A stretch of DNA of 64,000 nucleotides, taken from contig NZ_JBLGTV010000001.1 in assembly GCF_047468865.1 (NCBI RefSeq), forward strand, positions 671,639-735,638, given 5' to 3'. The position numbers and the translations under genes were made by a program. Position 1 is the first letter of the stretch, and every line of letters starts with the position of its first letter. The stretch is from Castellaniella hirudinis_A. Lineage in GTDB: Bacteria; Pseudomonadota; Gammaproteobacteria; Burkholderiales; Burkholderiaceae_B. This document shows positions 36,254 to 45,593 of the stretch, piece by piece. The notes below the pieces were generated by a model that saw only the letters and a list, made by a program, of their open reading frames with translations, did no database searches and was not told where the DNA came from.

Positions 36254-36910
36254 TCAGGCATGGGCGGGCACGTCCTTGGCCAGCCAGGGGTGTCTGGCCA
36301 GGCGCTGGGCCTCGAAGGCGCGGATTTCATCGGCATGCAGCAGGGTCTGGCCGATTTCATCCAGGCCCTTCAGCAGGGATTCTTTGCGGTAGGCCCCGAT
36401 GTCGAATGTCCACGCGGCGCCGTCCGGGGCAATGACCTGCTGCTGATCCAGGTTGACCGTCAGCTGATAGCCCGGGGTGGACTCGACCGCCTGGAACAGC
36501 TGGTCGACCACGTCTTCGGGCAGGATAATCGGCAGCAGGCCGATCTTGAAACTGTTATTGAAGAAGATATCCGCATAGGACGGCGCAATCAGCGCGCGAA
36601 AACCATACTGCTGCAAGGCCCAGGGGGCGTGTTCGCGGCTGGAGCCGCAACCGAAGTTCTTGCGGCACAGCAGGATGGAGGCCCCCTGGTAGCGCGGGAA
36701 ATTCAGCACGAAATCCGGGTTCACGGGCCGCTGGCTGTTGTCCATGCCAGGTTCGCCGTGATCCAGATAGCGCAGTTCGTCGAACAGATTGGGCCCGAAG
36801 CCGGTGCGCTTGATGGACTTCAGGAACTGCTTGGGGATGATCAGGTCGGTGTCGACGTTGTCCCGATCCAGCGGGGCGACCAGCCCTTGGTGTGTGGTAA
36901 AGGCTTGCAT
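36254..36910 (-). CDS. leuD: 3-Isopropylmalate dehydratase small subunit
   Basis: This 218-residue swivel domain of isopropylmalate isomerase has the motifs NVDTDLIIPKQFLK and NFGCGSSREHAPWAL. It associates with LeuC to interconvert 2- and 3-isopropylmalate. The start at 36908-36910 lies 8 bases after leuC. No entericidin-like small gene lies between leuC and leuD, unlike some relatives. Confidence 0.96.
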   Translation of the reverse strand: MQAFTTHQGLVAPLDRDNVDTDLIIPKQFLKSIKRTGFGPNLFDELRYLDHGEPGMDNSQRPVNPDFVLNFPRYQGASILLCRKNFGCGSSREHAPWALQQYGFRALIAPSYADIFFNNSFKIGLLPIILPEDVVDQLFQAVESTPGYQLTVNLDQQQVIAPDGAAWTFDIGAYRKESLLKGLDEIGQTLLHADEIRAFEAQRLARHPWLAKDVPAHA

Positions 36911-36918
36911 GATGAGTC

Positions 36919-38322
36919 CTATTGGAAAGTGCGCACGTCGACGAAATGTCCAGCCACGGCGGCGGCGGCGGCCATGGCCGGGCTGACCAGGTGGGTGCGC
37001 CCGCCCTGCCCCTGGCGGCCTTCGAAGTTGCGGTTGGAGGTCGAGGCGCAGCGTTCGCCGGGCTCCAGGCGGTCGGCATTCATGGCCAGACACATGGAAC
37101 AGCCCGGCTCGCGCCATTCAAAGCCGGCATCCAGGAAAACCCGATCCAGCCCTTCGCGCTCGGCCTGGGCCTTGACCAGGCCGGAGCCGGGCACCACCAT
37201 GGCCAGGCGCACGTTGGCGGCCACCTTGCGGCCCTTGGCCACGGCGGCCGCGGCGCGCAGGTCTTCGATGCGCGCATTGGTGCACGACCCGATGAAGACC
37301 TTGTCGATGGCGATGTCCGTCATGGCCGTGCCCGGCGCCAAGTCCATGTACTGCAGGGCGCGTTCCATGCCCTTGCGGCGCACGGCATCGGGCTGCTGGG
37401 CTGGATCGGGCACCTGGCCGCCGACCGCCGTGACCATTTCGGGCGACGTCCCCCAGCTGACCTGGGGCTGGATCAGGGCGGCGTCGATGTCCACCACCCG
37501 GTCGAACGCGGCGTCCGGGTCGGAATGCAGCGTATTCCAGTAGGCCACGGCCTGATCCCACAAGGCGCCTTCGGGGGCATAGGGGCGGCCTTTGAAGTAA
37601 TCCACCGTGGTCTGATCCACCGCAACCATGCCGGAGCGGGCGCCGGCCTCGATGGCCATGTTGCACATGGTCATGCGGCCTTCCATGGACAGGGCCTGCA
37701 CGGCGCTGCCGCCGAATTCGATGGCGTAGCCCGTGCCGCCCGCCGTGCCGATCTGGCCGATGACGTAGAGGATGAGGTCTTTGGCGGTGCAGCCGAAGGG
37801 CAGTTGCCCATTGACCCGCACCAGCATGTTGCGGCTTTTTTTCATCAGCAGCGTCTGGGTGGCCAGGACGTGCTCGACCTCGGAGGTGCCGATGCCAAAG
37901 GCCAGGGCGCCCATGGCGCCGTGGGTGCTGGTGTGGGAATCCCCGCAGACCACCGTCATGCCTGGCAGGGTGGCGCCTTGCTCGGGCCCGATGATGTGCA
38001 CGATGCCCTGGCGGCGGTCGTTCATGCGGAACTGGGTGATGCCCCAGTCGTCGCAGTTTTTATCCAGGGTATCCACCTGCAGGCGCGAGACCGGATCCTG
38101 GATGCCCTGGGAGCGATCCGTCGTGGGCACGTTGTGGTCGGCCACCGCCAGGTTGGCGGCGATGCGCCAGGGCTTGCGGCCCGCCAGCGCCAGGCCCTCG
38201 AAGGCCTGCGGGCTGGTGACTTCGTGAACAAGATGGCGGTCGATGTACAGAATACAGGTGCCATCGGGGCCCTGATGCACCACATGGGCATCCCAGAGCT
38301 TGTCGTACAGGGTTTGGGGCAT
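36919..38322 (-). CDS. leuC: 3-Isopropylmalate dehydratase large subunit
   Basis: This 467-residue aconitase-family subunit carries a 4Fe-4S cluster. The ligands are Cys347 (GSCTNARIEDL), Cys408 and Cys411 (CSMCLAMN). VVCGDSHTSTHGAMG is also conserved. It heads leuC-leuD-leuB. A 153-base GC-rich gap upstream separates it from aroC. I see no leader peptide there rich in leucine. Confidence 0.96.
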   Translation of the reverse strand: MPQTLYDKLWDAHVVHQGPDGTCILYIDRHLVHEVTSPQAFEGLALAGRKPWRIAANLAVADHNVPTTDRSQGIQDPVSRLQVDTLDKNCDDWGITQFRMNDRRQGIVHIIGPEQGATLPGMTVVCGDSHTSTHGAMGALAFGIGTSEVEHVLATQTLLMKKSRNMLVRVNGQLPFGCTAKDLILYVIGQIGTAGGTGYAIEFGGSAVQALSMEGRMTMCNMAIEAGARSGMVAVDQTTVDYFKGRPYAPEGALWDQAVAYWNTLHSDPDAAFDRVVDIDAALIQPQVSWGTSPEMVTAVGGQVPDPAQQPDAVRRKGMERALQYMDLAPGTAMTDIAIDKVFIGSCTNARIEDLRAAAAVAKGRKVAANVRLAMVVPGSGLVKAQAEREGLDRVFLDAGFEWREPGCSMCLAMNADRLEPGERCASTSNRNFEGRQGQGGRTHLVSPAMAAAAAVAGHFVDVRTFQ

Positions 38323-38475
38323 GGTCGTGTCTCGGCAAATGAATGGATCGCCGGCCCCCGCGCCCGGCCCGCCCGGAGCGGCGGCCGGCGCGCCGGAGCG
38401 GCGCTGAAAACCATTATGCCAGCCTGGCCGGGGGCGACAAGACCAGCGCCGATCCTAGTATTGCGGGTAACAGGT

Positions 38476-39534
38476 TCAGCCGCACTGCCCGCGATGGCGC
38501 AAGGCATGATCCATCAGCACGATGGCCAGCAGCGCCTCGGCGATGGGCGTGGCCCGGATCGCCACGCACGGGTCGTGGCGACCCAGGGTTTGCACCATGA
38601 CAGGGTCGTTGGCGCGGTTGACCGAACGGCGTTCGATGCGGATGCTGGACGTGGGCTTGATGGCCAGGGACACCCGGATGGGCTGGCCCGAGGAAATCCC
38701 CCCCAGCACCCCGCCGGCGTGATTGGCCAGGAAACCGTCCGGCCCCAGCTCGTCGCCGTGCTCGGACCCGCGCATGGCGATGCAATCGAAACCCGAGCCG
38801 ATGGCAATGCCCTTGACCGCGTTCAGGCCCATCATGGCGTGGGCGATGTCCGCATCCAGGCGGTCGTAGATGGGTTCGCCCCAGCCGGCGGGCAGCCCTT
38901 CGGCCTGAACCTCGATGCGCGCCCCGATGGAATCGCCATCGTGCCGCAGCTGGTCCATGAAGGCTTCCAGCTGCGGGACAATGGTCGCATTGGGGGCGTA
39001 GAAAGGGTTGTCCGGCACGGCATCCCAGGACTCGAAGGGGATGGCGATCGGCCCCAGTTGGCTCATGTAGCCGCGGATGCGCACGCCGTGTTCCTGCATC
39101 AGCCATTTGCGCGCCACCGCCCCCGCCGCCACGGTGGGCGCCGTCAGCCGGGCCGACGAGCGCCCGCCGCCGCGCGGGTCGCGGATGCCGTATTTTTTCC
39201 AGTAGGTATAGTCGGCATGCCCGGGCCGGAAGGTATCGGCGATCTGCGCGTAATCCCGGCTGCGGGCATCGGTATTGCGGATCAGCAGGCCGATGGGCGC
39301 GCCCGTGGTCTGGCCTTCGAAGACGCCGGACAGGATTTCGACGGCATCGGGTTCGCGGCGCTGCGTCACGTGGCGCGACGTGCCGGGCCGGCGGCGATCC
39401 AGCTCGGCCTGGATATCGGCCTCGGACAGCGCCATGCCGGGCGGGCAGCCATCAATGACGGCGCCAATCGCGGGCCCATGGGATTCACCGAAATTGGTGA
39501 CACGAAAGAAACGACCCAATGTGTTGCCGGACAT
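38476..39534 (-). CDS. aroC: Chorismate synthase
   Basis: This 352-residue FMN-dependent lyase converts EPSP to chorismate, the last step of the shikimate pathway. It begins with the GRFFRVTNFGESHG signature and has GGRSSARLTAPTVAAGAVA and RHDPCVAIRATPIAE. Length is normal. It precedes leuC on the same strand but with its own gap. Confidence 0.96.
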   Translation of the reverse strand: MSGNTLGRFFRVTNFGESHGPAIGAVIDGCPPGMALSEADIQAELDRRRPGTSRHVTQRREPDAVEILSGVFEGQTTGAPIGLLIRNTDARSRDYAQIADTFRPGHADYTYWKKYGIRDPRGGGRSSARLTAPTVAAGAVARKWLMQEHGVRIRGYMSQLGPIAIPFESWDAVPDNPFYAPNATIVPQLEAFMDQLRHDGDSIGARIEVQAEGLPAGWGEPIYDRLDADIAHAMMGLNAVKGIAIGSGFDCIAMRGSEHGDELGPDGFLANHAGGVLGGISSGQPIRVSLAIKPTSSIRIERRSVNRANDPVMVQTLGRHDPCVAIRATPIAEALLAIVLMDHALRHRGQCG

Positions 39535-39646
39535 AGTCAGAGTTACCGTGGGAAAAAGTCAAAAGAAAGCTCGTGACGCCCACAAGGCGGCACATGAGCG
39601 GAATTATGGCACAAGCCCATGCCGCCGCCCGCGCGCGCCAGGGCGA

Positions 39647-41131
39647 TCAGGACGAGCAGCTGACCACCACCGCCGCCGCATCCGCCGCGGGCGGCTGCGC
39701 ATACGGATCGCCGCCCGGCTGCGGGGTGCAGGGGTCTTGCAGCAAGGCCATCAGCCGCGCAATCTCGGTGGCATCCCCCTGCTGCGCGGCCTGGATCGCC
39801 CGCTGCGCCAGGTGATTGCGCAAAACGTACAAGGGATTGACGCGATCCATGGCCGCGCGGCGCTGCGGCGCGGGCCGGGCGGCCTGCGCCAGCCTGGCCT
39901 GGTAGCGCGTCAGCCACGCCCGGGCGGCGGCGGGGTCGGCGAACAGGCCCAGCCAGCGGGCCGGATCACGATCCGCCTGGGACAAATAGCGGAATGCCAA
40001 GGTGAAATCGGCCCGCTGCGCGTGCAACAAGGCCCACCAGTCGTCGCCCAGCGCGGCGTCTTCGGGCCGCCAATCCGTGAAACCGAACTTATGCGCCAGG
40101 CCCTGGTGGTAAGCCCGCAGGAATTCGCTTTCAAAGCCCGCCAGCGCGGCTTCCAGGTCGGCCGGGGCGCAGCCCAGGCACAGCAGGCTTTCGGCCAGGC
40201 GGGTCAGGTTCCATTGGGCCACCGCGGGCTGGGCGTTCCAGGCGTAGCGGCCCAGGGTATCCGTGTGATTGCACACGTGGTTGGCCTGAAAGGCATCCAT
40301 GAAGCCGTAGGGGCCGTAATCCAGGGTCAGGCCCAGGATCGACATATTGTCGGTGTTCATGACCCCGTGGCAAAAGCCGGCCAGTTGCCACTGCGCCATC
40401 AGGCGCGCCGTGCGCCGGCACACCTCGGCCAGCAGGCGGCAGGCCGTGGCGGGCCGGTCGGGCTGCGCGGCCGTGCCCTGGAAGCAGTCGGGAAACCAAT
40501 GGGCGACGACATAATCCAGCAGGATGGCCTGCATGTCGGGCGAACGGGCCCAATGCTGGAAATGACCGAAACGCACGAAGCTGGGGGCCAGCCGCGTGAC
40601 CACGGCGGCGGTTTCCAGGGTTTCGCGCATCACTGGATCCTGCGAACCGACCAGCGCCATGGCCTGCGTCGTGGGAATGCCCAAGCCGGCCATGGCCTGG
40701 CTGGCCAGGTACTCGCGCACGCTGGAGCGCAGCACGGCCCAGCCGTCGCCCATGCGCGAATACGGTGTGCGGCCCGAGCCTTTCAATTGGATTTCAAACG
40801 TGCCCCCGGGACCGCGCACATCGCCCAGCAAATGCGCCCGGCCATCGCCCAGCTGCCCGGCCCAGACGCCGAACTGATGGCCGCTGTATACCGTGGCCAG
40901 GGGCGTCACCCCAGGCAGCCGGGCATGGCCCGCGCACAGTTCCAGGAAGTCGGCGCTGTCCAGGTCGGCGGCCGACAGGCCCAGCAGAGCGGCGGCCTGC
41001 GGATTGGCATGCAGCAGGCGCGGCTGATCCAGGGGGCGGGGCGGCAAGGCGGCATAGAACGCGGCGGGCAGGCGGGCAAAGGAACAGGCCACCTGGCTGG
41101 CGGCAAACAAAGGGGCGGGATGCGGCGACAT
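39647..41131 (-). CDS. selO: SelO-type protein adenylyltransferase (YdiU/UPF0061)
   Basis: This 494-residue pseudokinase-fold enzyme transfers AMP to protein hydroxyls in characterised homologues. VYSGHQFGVWAGQLGDGRA, QLKGSGRTPYSRMGDG and HGVMNTDNMSILGLTLDYGP are strongly conserved and include the metal/ATP ligands. The C-terminus ends in SCSS, where eukaryotic SelO has selenocysteine. It starts 9 bases after the DUF2069 gene on the same strand. Confidence 0.95.
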   Translation of the reverse strand: MSPHPAPLFAASQVACSFARLPAAFYAALPPRPLDQPRLLHANPQAAALLGLSAADLDSADFLELCAGHARLPGVTPLATVYSGHQFGVWAGQLGDGRAHLLGDVRGPGGTFEIQLKGSGRTPYSRMGDGWAVLRSSVREYLASQAMAGLGIPTTQAMALVGSQDPVMRETLETAAVVTRLAPSFVRFGHFQHWARSPDMQAILLDYVVAHWFPDCFQGTAAQPDRPATACRLLAEVCRRTARLMAQWQLAGFCHGVMNTDNMSILGLTLDYGPYGFMDAFQANHVCNHTDTLGRYAWNAQPAVAQWNLTRLAESLLCLGCAPADLEAALAGFESEFLRAYHQGLAHKFGFTDWRPEDAALGDDWWALLHAQRADFTLAFRYLSQADRDPARWLGLFADPAAARAWLTRYQARLAQAARPAPQRRAAMDRVNPLYVLRNHLAQRAIQAAQQGDATEIARLMALLQDPCTPQPGGDPYAQPPAADAAAVVVSCSS

Positions 41132-41140
41132 ATGGGCCGC

Positions 41141-41515
41141 TTATGATGGGCGCCGGCGGCGCGCCGCCCGTTTCGCCGGGCGCACATACAGGATGGCCCC
41201 CAGATACAGGCCCAGCGACAGCACGATCTCGGCCCCCGCCAGGATCTGGGACGCCACGCTGAAGTCGGACCAGGCGCGCACCACCCCTTCCATCAGGTAC
41301 AGCAGACTGAGCATGGCCACCCACTGCAGGGTATACAGGCGCGCCTGCAGCACGCCGCGCAGGCCAAACAACAGCGGCACGGCCTTCAGGGCCATCAGGG
41401 TGCCCCCGGGCCGCATGGGCGCCCACCAGAGCTCCCAGCCCAGGCACAACACGATCAAGCCCAGCAGACAGACGCAGGCCAGACGGTGCAGGCTTTTATT
41501 GAGTTTCGTTTCCAT
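41141..41515 (-). CDS. DUF2069 small inner-membrane protein
   Basis: This 124-residue protein has four hydrophobic segments (about 12-27, 39-55, 62-77 and 90-108) and a basic tail (RPAKRAARRRRPS). The pattern and the WELWWAPMRPGG segment fit the DUF2069 family, whose function is unknown. It overlaps nothing but lies 9 bases before selO and is divergent from yihY across only 35 bases, so the two promoters must overlap coding or be very compact. Confidence 0.8.
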   Translation of the reverse strand: METKLNKSLHRLACVCLLGLIVLCLGWELWWAPMRPGGTLMALKAVPLLFGLRGVLQARLYTLQWVAMLSLLYLMEGVVRAWSDFSVASQILAGAEIVLSLGLYLGAILYVRPAKRAARRRRPS

Positions 41516-41550
41516 GCTGCTATTATGGCTCGAAACTCGCTGCCCGACCG

Positions 41551-42804
41551 ATGACTCAGCCCTCGTCCCCCGCCGCCCTCGCCCCCAAAACCCACGCCCG
41601 CTTGCTGGACGTGCTGCGTTTCACCCTGGATTTCGCGGCGCACCGCAAGCTGACCCGAGTGGCATCCAGCCTGACCTTCACCACGGTGCTGGCCATTGTT
41701 CCGCTGTTGGCGGTCGTGCTGGCTTTGTTCACGGCCTTCCCCCTGTTCGCCCAGTTTCACCAGGCGCTCGAAAGCTTTCTCGGCGAGAGCCTGCTGCCGC
41801 CGTCCTTCTCGGACACCATCATGCGCTACCTGAACCAGTTCGCCGCCCAGGCGTCGGGGCTGACCGCCGTGGGCGGCGGGTTTCTGGTGGTGACGTCGAT
41901 CATGCTCATCATGACGGTGGATGAGGCCTTCAACGAAATCTGGAACGTCGCCCAGCAGCGCCCTTTGCGCCAGCGCCTGCTGGTGTATTGGGCGATCATT
42001 TCCCTGGGGCCGATCCTGACCGGCGCCAGTCTGTGGGCCAGCACCACGCTGATGCGCGAATCCCTGGGCTACATCGGCAATCTTTCCCTGGGCCTGGGCC
42101 TGCTGCTGGAAATCGTTCCGTTTCTTGTCTCGACGCTGGGCTTTACCGCCTTGTTCGTCTTTGTCCCCAATTGCCGAGTGCTCTGGCGCGACGCGCTGAT
42201 CGGCGGCCTGGGCACCGCCATCGTCCTGACCGCCATGAAGGTCGGCTTCGCCTGGTATCTGACGCGATTCCCTTCCTATACCGTCATCTACGGTGCCTTT
42301 GCCACCCTGCCGATCTTCCTGCTGTGGATCTACCTGTCGTGGCTGGTGATTCTGCTGGGGGCGACGGTGGCCTCGCTATTGCCCGCCCTGCGCCTGCACC
42401 GCTGGGTGCTGCAACGCCACCCCGGGACGCAGCTGATCGACGCGCTGGGGATACTCAGGCTGCTATGGCAAGCGCGCGCCACCCTGCCGCCCGGATGCAG
42501 CCCGGCTTTTTTTGAAAAACACCTGCGCGTGCATCCCGACACCCTGCGCGACATACTGGAAACCCTGCGGGCGCTGGGCTACGCCGTGCCTTCGGCGGAC
42601 GACGACCACTGGGTGCTGGCCTGCGACCCCAGCCAGGCCAACCTGGGCCCCCTGTGCGACCGGCTGCTGCTGGATCGCCAGCAGCCGGGGCTGGACGGCC
42701 CGACCACCCAGGCCATCGCCCAGACCCTGACCGGACAGCCCCCCACCTTGCAAGACTTGTTCGGGCAGCGCGCTACCGAAAATCCGGCGAATGATGCACA
42801 ATAA
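41551..42804 (+). CDS. YihY/RbnA-family inner-membrane protein
   Basis: This 417-residue protein has six or so hydrophobic spans in its first 280 residues and a soluble C-terminal extension. SSLTFTTVLAIVPLLAVVLALF and IYGAFATLPIFLLWIYLSW are typical of the UPF0761/YihY family, once called RNase BN, though that activity was later assigned elsewhere. The C-terminal winged-helix-like part (about 305-400) is common in Burkholderiales. Function is unknown. Confidence 0.88.
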   Translation: MTQPSSPAALAPKTHARLLDVLRFTLDFAAHRKLTRVASSLTFTTVLAIVPLLAVVLALFTAFPLFAQFHQALESFLGESLLPPSFSDTIMRYLNQFAAQASGLTAVGGGFLVVTSIMLIMTVDEAFNEIWNVAQQRPLRQRLLVYWAIISLGPILTGASLWASTTLMRESLGYIGNLSLGLGLLLEIVPFLVSTLGFTALFVFVPNCRVLWRDALIGGLGTAIVLTAMKVGFAWYLTRFPSYTVIYGAFATLPIFLLWIYLSWLVILLGATVASLLPALRLHRWVLQRHPGTQLIDALGILRLLWQARATLPPGCSPAFFEKHLRVHPDTLRDILETLRALGYAVPSADDDHWVLACDPSQANLGPLCDRLLLDRQQPGLDGPTTQAIAQTLTGQPPTLQDLFGQRATENPANDAQ

Positions 42805-42876
42805 ACACACTCGCTCGATCAGGAAGGCGCCAGACCTTCCGATAACCCGCCGCCCGCGTGGCCCAAGGACACCCTC

Positions 42877-43332
42877 ATGCTGAAAGTCAACGAAATTCTC
42901 CGCGTCAAAGGCCACACGCTGTATACCGGCACGCCCGACATGCCGGTGCGCGAGGCCATTACCACCATGAGCCAGCTGGATATCGGCTCGCTGGTCATCA
43001 TGGAACACGGCCAGTTGGTCGGCATGCTGACTTTCCGTGAAATCATCAACCACCTGAACCAGCACGACGGGCAGGCGGGCGACTTCACCGTGCGCAGCAT
43101 CATGGACGACGCGCCCGTCAGCGTCACCCCCAATACGGACGCGGACGAAGTCCAGCGCCTGATGCTGGACAAGCACGCCCGCTACATCCCGGTGATGGAC
43201 GGCCCCACCTTGATGGGGGTGATTTCCTTTTACGACATGGCGCGCGCCATCGTCGAGGCCCAGCAATTCGAAAACAACATGCTGAAAGCCTATATCCGCG
43301 ACTGGCCCAGCGACAACAGCATCGAATCCTGA
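42877..43332 (+). CDS. Tandem CBS-domain protein
   Basis: This 151-residue protein is made of two CBS motifs (about 10-65 and 75-130), for example ITTMSQLDIGSLVIMEHGQLVGMLT and HARYIPVMDGPTLMGVISF. Such stand-alone pairs bind adenosine nucleotides and act as energy-sensing modules, but no partner is evident here. It lies between yihY and the convergent dusA. Confidence 0.9.
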   Translation: MLKVNEILRVKGHTLYTGTPDMPVREAITTMSQLDIGSLVIMEHGQLVGMLTFREIINHLNQHDGQAGDFTVRSIMDDAPVSVTPNTDADEVQRLMLDKHARYIPVMDGPTLMGVISFYDMARAIVEAQQFENNMLKAYIRDWPSDNSIES

Positions 43333-43341
43333 TGGCCTGTC

Positions 43342-43356
43342 CCCGTCCTTGACGGG
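43342..43356. terminator. Short hairpin between convergent CBS gene and dusA
   Basis: CCCGTC (43342-43347) and GACGGG (43351-43356) pair across a 3-base loop in the 27-base gap between two convergent stop codons. No T tract is present. It is a plausible shared transcript end. Confidence 0.4.
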
Positions 43357-43359
43357 CCG

Positions 43360-44355
43360 TCACGCGGCCTGCAAGGCGGCCCAGGCGTCGCGCAGCACGG
43401 CCGGGCCACCGGCCTTCAGGGCCGCCGGGTCGGACAGCCGCCGCCGCCATTGCCGCGCGCCGGCCCGGCCCATGCGCCAGCCCAGCAGGCCGCGCACCAG
43501 GATATGCATGGGCACGCCTTGCGCGTGCTGGGTTTCGGCATAGGCCGCAAAGCGATCCAGAACGGTTTGGTTGAACGCGGCGTCTTCGGCGGCCAACCCC
43601 GCATCCCAGGCCGCGGCCCCGGCATCCAGGTGCCGTCCCAACTGCGCCAGGATATCCGGGTGGTGCCAGGCCGCCCGCCCCAGCATCACGCCATCCAGCT
43701 GCCGCATCCAGTCCAGGCAGGCGGGGCCATCGGCCAGGCCGCCGTTCAACACGATGGCGGCCTCGGGGAAATCCTGCTTCAGCCGCAGGACTTCGGCGTA
43801 GCGCAAAGGCGGTTTTTCGCGGTTGTCCTTGGGCGACAGGCCCTTCAGCACCGCATTGCGCGCATGGGCGACGAACACCCGGCAGCCGGCATCGAACAGT
43901 TGCCCCACGAAATCGCGCACGAAGCCGTAGGATTCATCGTAGTCCAGCCCCAGGCGGTGCTTGACCGTAATCGGCACGGACACGGCGTCCTGCATGGCGC
44001 GCACGCAATCGGCCACCAGCCCGGGCTCGGCCATCAGGCAAGCGCCAAAGGCCCCGCGCTGGACTCTTTCGGACGGGCAGCCGCAATTGAGATTGATTTC
44101 ATCGTAGCCCCAGCGCTGGCCCAGGCGCGCCGCCCGGGCCAGCGCGTCGGGTTCGCTGCCCCCCAGCTGCAGAGCCACGGGATGTTCGGCGGCATCGTAG
44201 TCCAGGTGACGGGCGGCATCCCCATGCAGCAAGGCCCCCGTGGTGATCATTTCCGTATATAAACGGGCCTTGGGGGCCAACAACCGATGAAAATACCGAC
44301 AGTGACGATCCGTGACGTCGATCATCGGGGCCACGCACAAATGCCAATCCGCCAT
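43360..44355 (-). CDS. dusA: tRNA-dihydrouridine synthase A
   Basis: This 331-residue FMN/NADPH enzyme reduces U20/U20a of tRNA. The N-terminus HLCVAPMIDVTDRHCRYFHRL and the NLNCGCPSERVQRGAFGACLM segment, with the catalytic cysteine, are DusA-specific. The ATG at 44353-44355 matches the family start. The longer frame upstream translates a tandem repeat and is not coding. Confidence 0.95.
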   Translation of the reverse strand: MADWHLCVAPMIDVTDRHCRYFHRLLAPKARLYTEMITTGALLHGDAARHLDYDAAEHPVALQLGGSEPDALARAARLGQRWGYDEINLNCGCPSERVQRGAFGACLMAEPGLVADCVRAMQDAVSVPITVKHRLGLDYDESYGFVRDFVGQLFDAGCRVFVAHARNAVLKGLSPKDNREKPPLRYAEVLRLKQDFPEAAIVLNGGLADGPACLDWMRQLDGVMLGRAAWHHPDILAQLGRHLDAGAAAWDAGLAAEDAAFNQTVLDRFAAYAETQHAQGVPMHILVRGLLGWRMGRAGARQWRRRLSDPAALKAGGPAVLRDAWAALQAA

Positions 44356-44413
44356 GACTTGCCTATTCAGAAACAACGGCCATTTTAACTTCAGCGGCGC
44401 GATCCGTGCCGAC

Positions 44414-44528
44414 GGCCGGCACGGGAACAATCGCGTGGCGGGCACGGGAACGATAAGATGGCCGATGCGGGAGCGATCGCGTGGCCGGCATGGGAATAAT
44501 GGGATGGCCGATGCGGGCACGATAAAGC
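44414..44528. repeat. Five-copy degenerate 23-bp tandem repeat upstream of dusA and thrB
   Basis: Five consecutive 23-base units begin at 44414, 44437, 44460, 44483 and 44506. Each starts with GGC and follows the pattern GGCCGGCACGGGAACGAT plus five variable bases. The period is not a multiple of three, so it is not a coding repeat. It occupies the shared upstream region of divergent dusA and thrB. A TAAAAT hexamer near 44567 may be the thrB -10. Confidence 0.8.
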
Positions 44529-44612
44529 GGCGATCCCTTTGCTTGCTTGGTTTGGTCTAAAATGTCGCGCTGATTCAATCTGATAGCAACCGGGCAACCG
44601 GCTGCTTGCGCC

Positions 44613-45593
44613 ATGGCCGTATTTACTTCTGTTTCCGAAGACGACGCCCGTCTGCTGCTGCAACGCTACAACCTGGGCGACCTGGTCACGCTGCGCGGCA
44701 TCACCGCCGGTATCGAAAACACCAACTATTTTCTGGACACCACCCAAGGCGCTTATGTGCTGACCCTGTTCGAGGTGCTGACGGCGGCGCAACTGCCGTT
44801 CTACATCGAACTGATGCACCATCTGGCGGCCCGGGGCGTCCCGGTGCCGCAGCCGCAGACCTTGCGCGACGGCACCCGTCTGACCGAACTGCACGGCAAG
44901 CCAGCGGCCATCGTCACCCGACTGAAGGGCGGCTACGAGCCCGAGCCCGGCCCGGCCCATTGCGCCCTGGCCGGGGCCACGCTGGCGCAGGCCCATCTGG
45001 CCGCGCAGGATTTCACGCTGCAACAGCCCAATCTGCGCGGGCTGCCCTGGTGGCGGGAAACCGCCCCCAAAGTGCTGCCCTTCCTGGACGCGGAGCAAGC
45101 GGCCCTACTGCGGCACAGCCTGCGGGAGCAGGTCGATTTTGCCGCCGACGGCCGCCTGGCGGCGCTGCCCGCGGGCCCGGCGCACTGCGATCTGTTCCGG
45201 GACAACGTGCTGTTTGACGGCACTTTCGATTCGCCGCACATGGGCGGATTCATCGACTTTTACTTTGCCGGCTGCGATACTTGGCTGTTTGACGTCGCGG
45301 TCAGCGTGAACGACTGGTGCATCCAGCGGCAAACCGGGGCCTTCGTGCGCCGCCGGCTGCAGGCTTGGCTGCAGGCCTATCATGCGGTGCGCCCCTTCAC
45401 CCCGGCCGAATACGCCGCCTGGCCGGTGGTGCTGCGGGCGGCGGCCCTGCGGTTCTGGGTTTCCCGGCTGTACGATTTTTACCTGCCCCGCCCAGCCCAG
45501 ACGCTGAAGCCCCACGACCCGCGCCATTTTCAGCGGATCTTGCAATTGCGCAGCACCCAGGCCGCCCCCGCATTGCCACAGGCCAGCGCATGA
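44613..45593 (+). CDS. thrB: Homoserine kinase, ThrB type II (APH-like fold)
   Basis: This 326-residue kinase phosphorylates homoserine for threonine synthesis. It belongs to the aminoglycoside-phosphotransferase-like ThrB class. GIENTNYFLDTTQGAYVLTLF is the N-lobe, and HCDLFRDNVLF with FIDFYFAG carries the catalytic and metal-binding aspartates. The stop overlaps the next gene's start (ATGA). Confidence 0.93.
   Translation: MAVFTSVSEDDARLLLQRYNLGDLVTLRGITAGIENTNYFLDTTQGAYVLTLFEVLTAAQLPFYIELMHHLAARGVPVPQPQTLRDGTRLTELHGKPAAIVTRLKGGYEPEPGPAHCALAGATLAQAHLAAQDFTLQQPNLRGLPWWRETAPKVLPFLDAEQAALLRHSLREQVDFAADGRLAALPAGPAHCDLFRDNVLFDGTFDSPHMGGFIDFYFAGCDTWLFDVAVSVNDWCIQRQTGAFVRRRLQAWLQAYHAVRPFTPAEYAAWPVVLRAAALRFWVSRLYDFYLPRPAQTLKPHDPRHFQRILQLRSTQAAPALPQASA

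Noticed and set aside
42821..42840. GGAAGG...CCTTCC hairpin between yihY and the CBS gene
   Set aside because: The stem is short and lacks a T tract, so I did not call a terminator.
44356..44520. Extended N-terminus of dusA through the 23-bp repeats
   Set aside because: The repeat period is not a multiple of three and the family start is at 44355.
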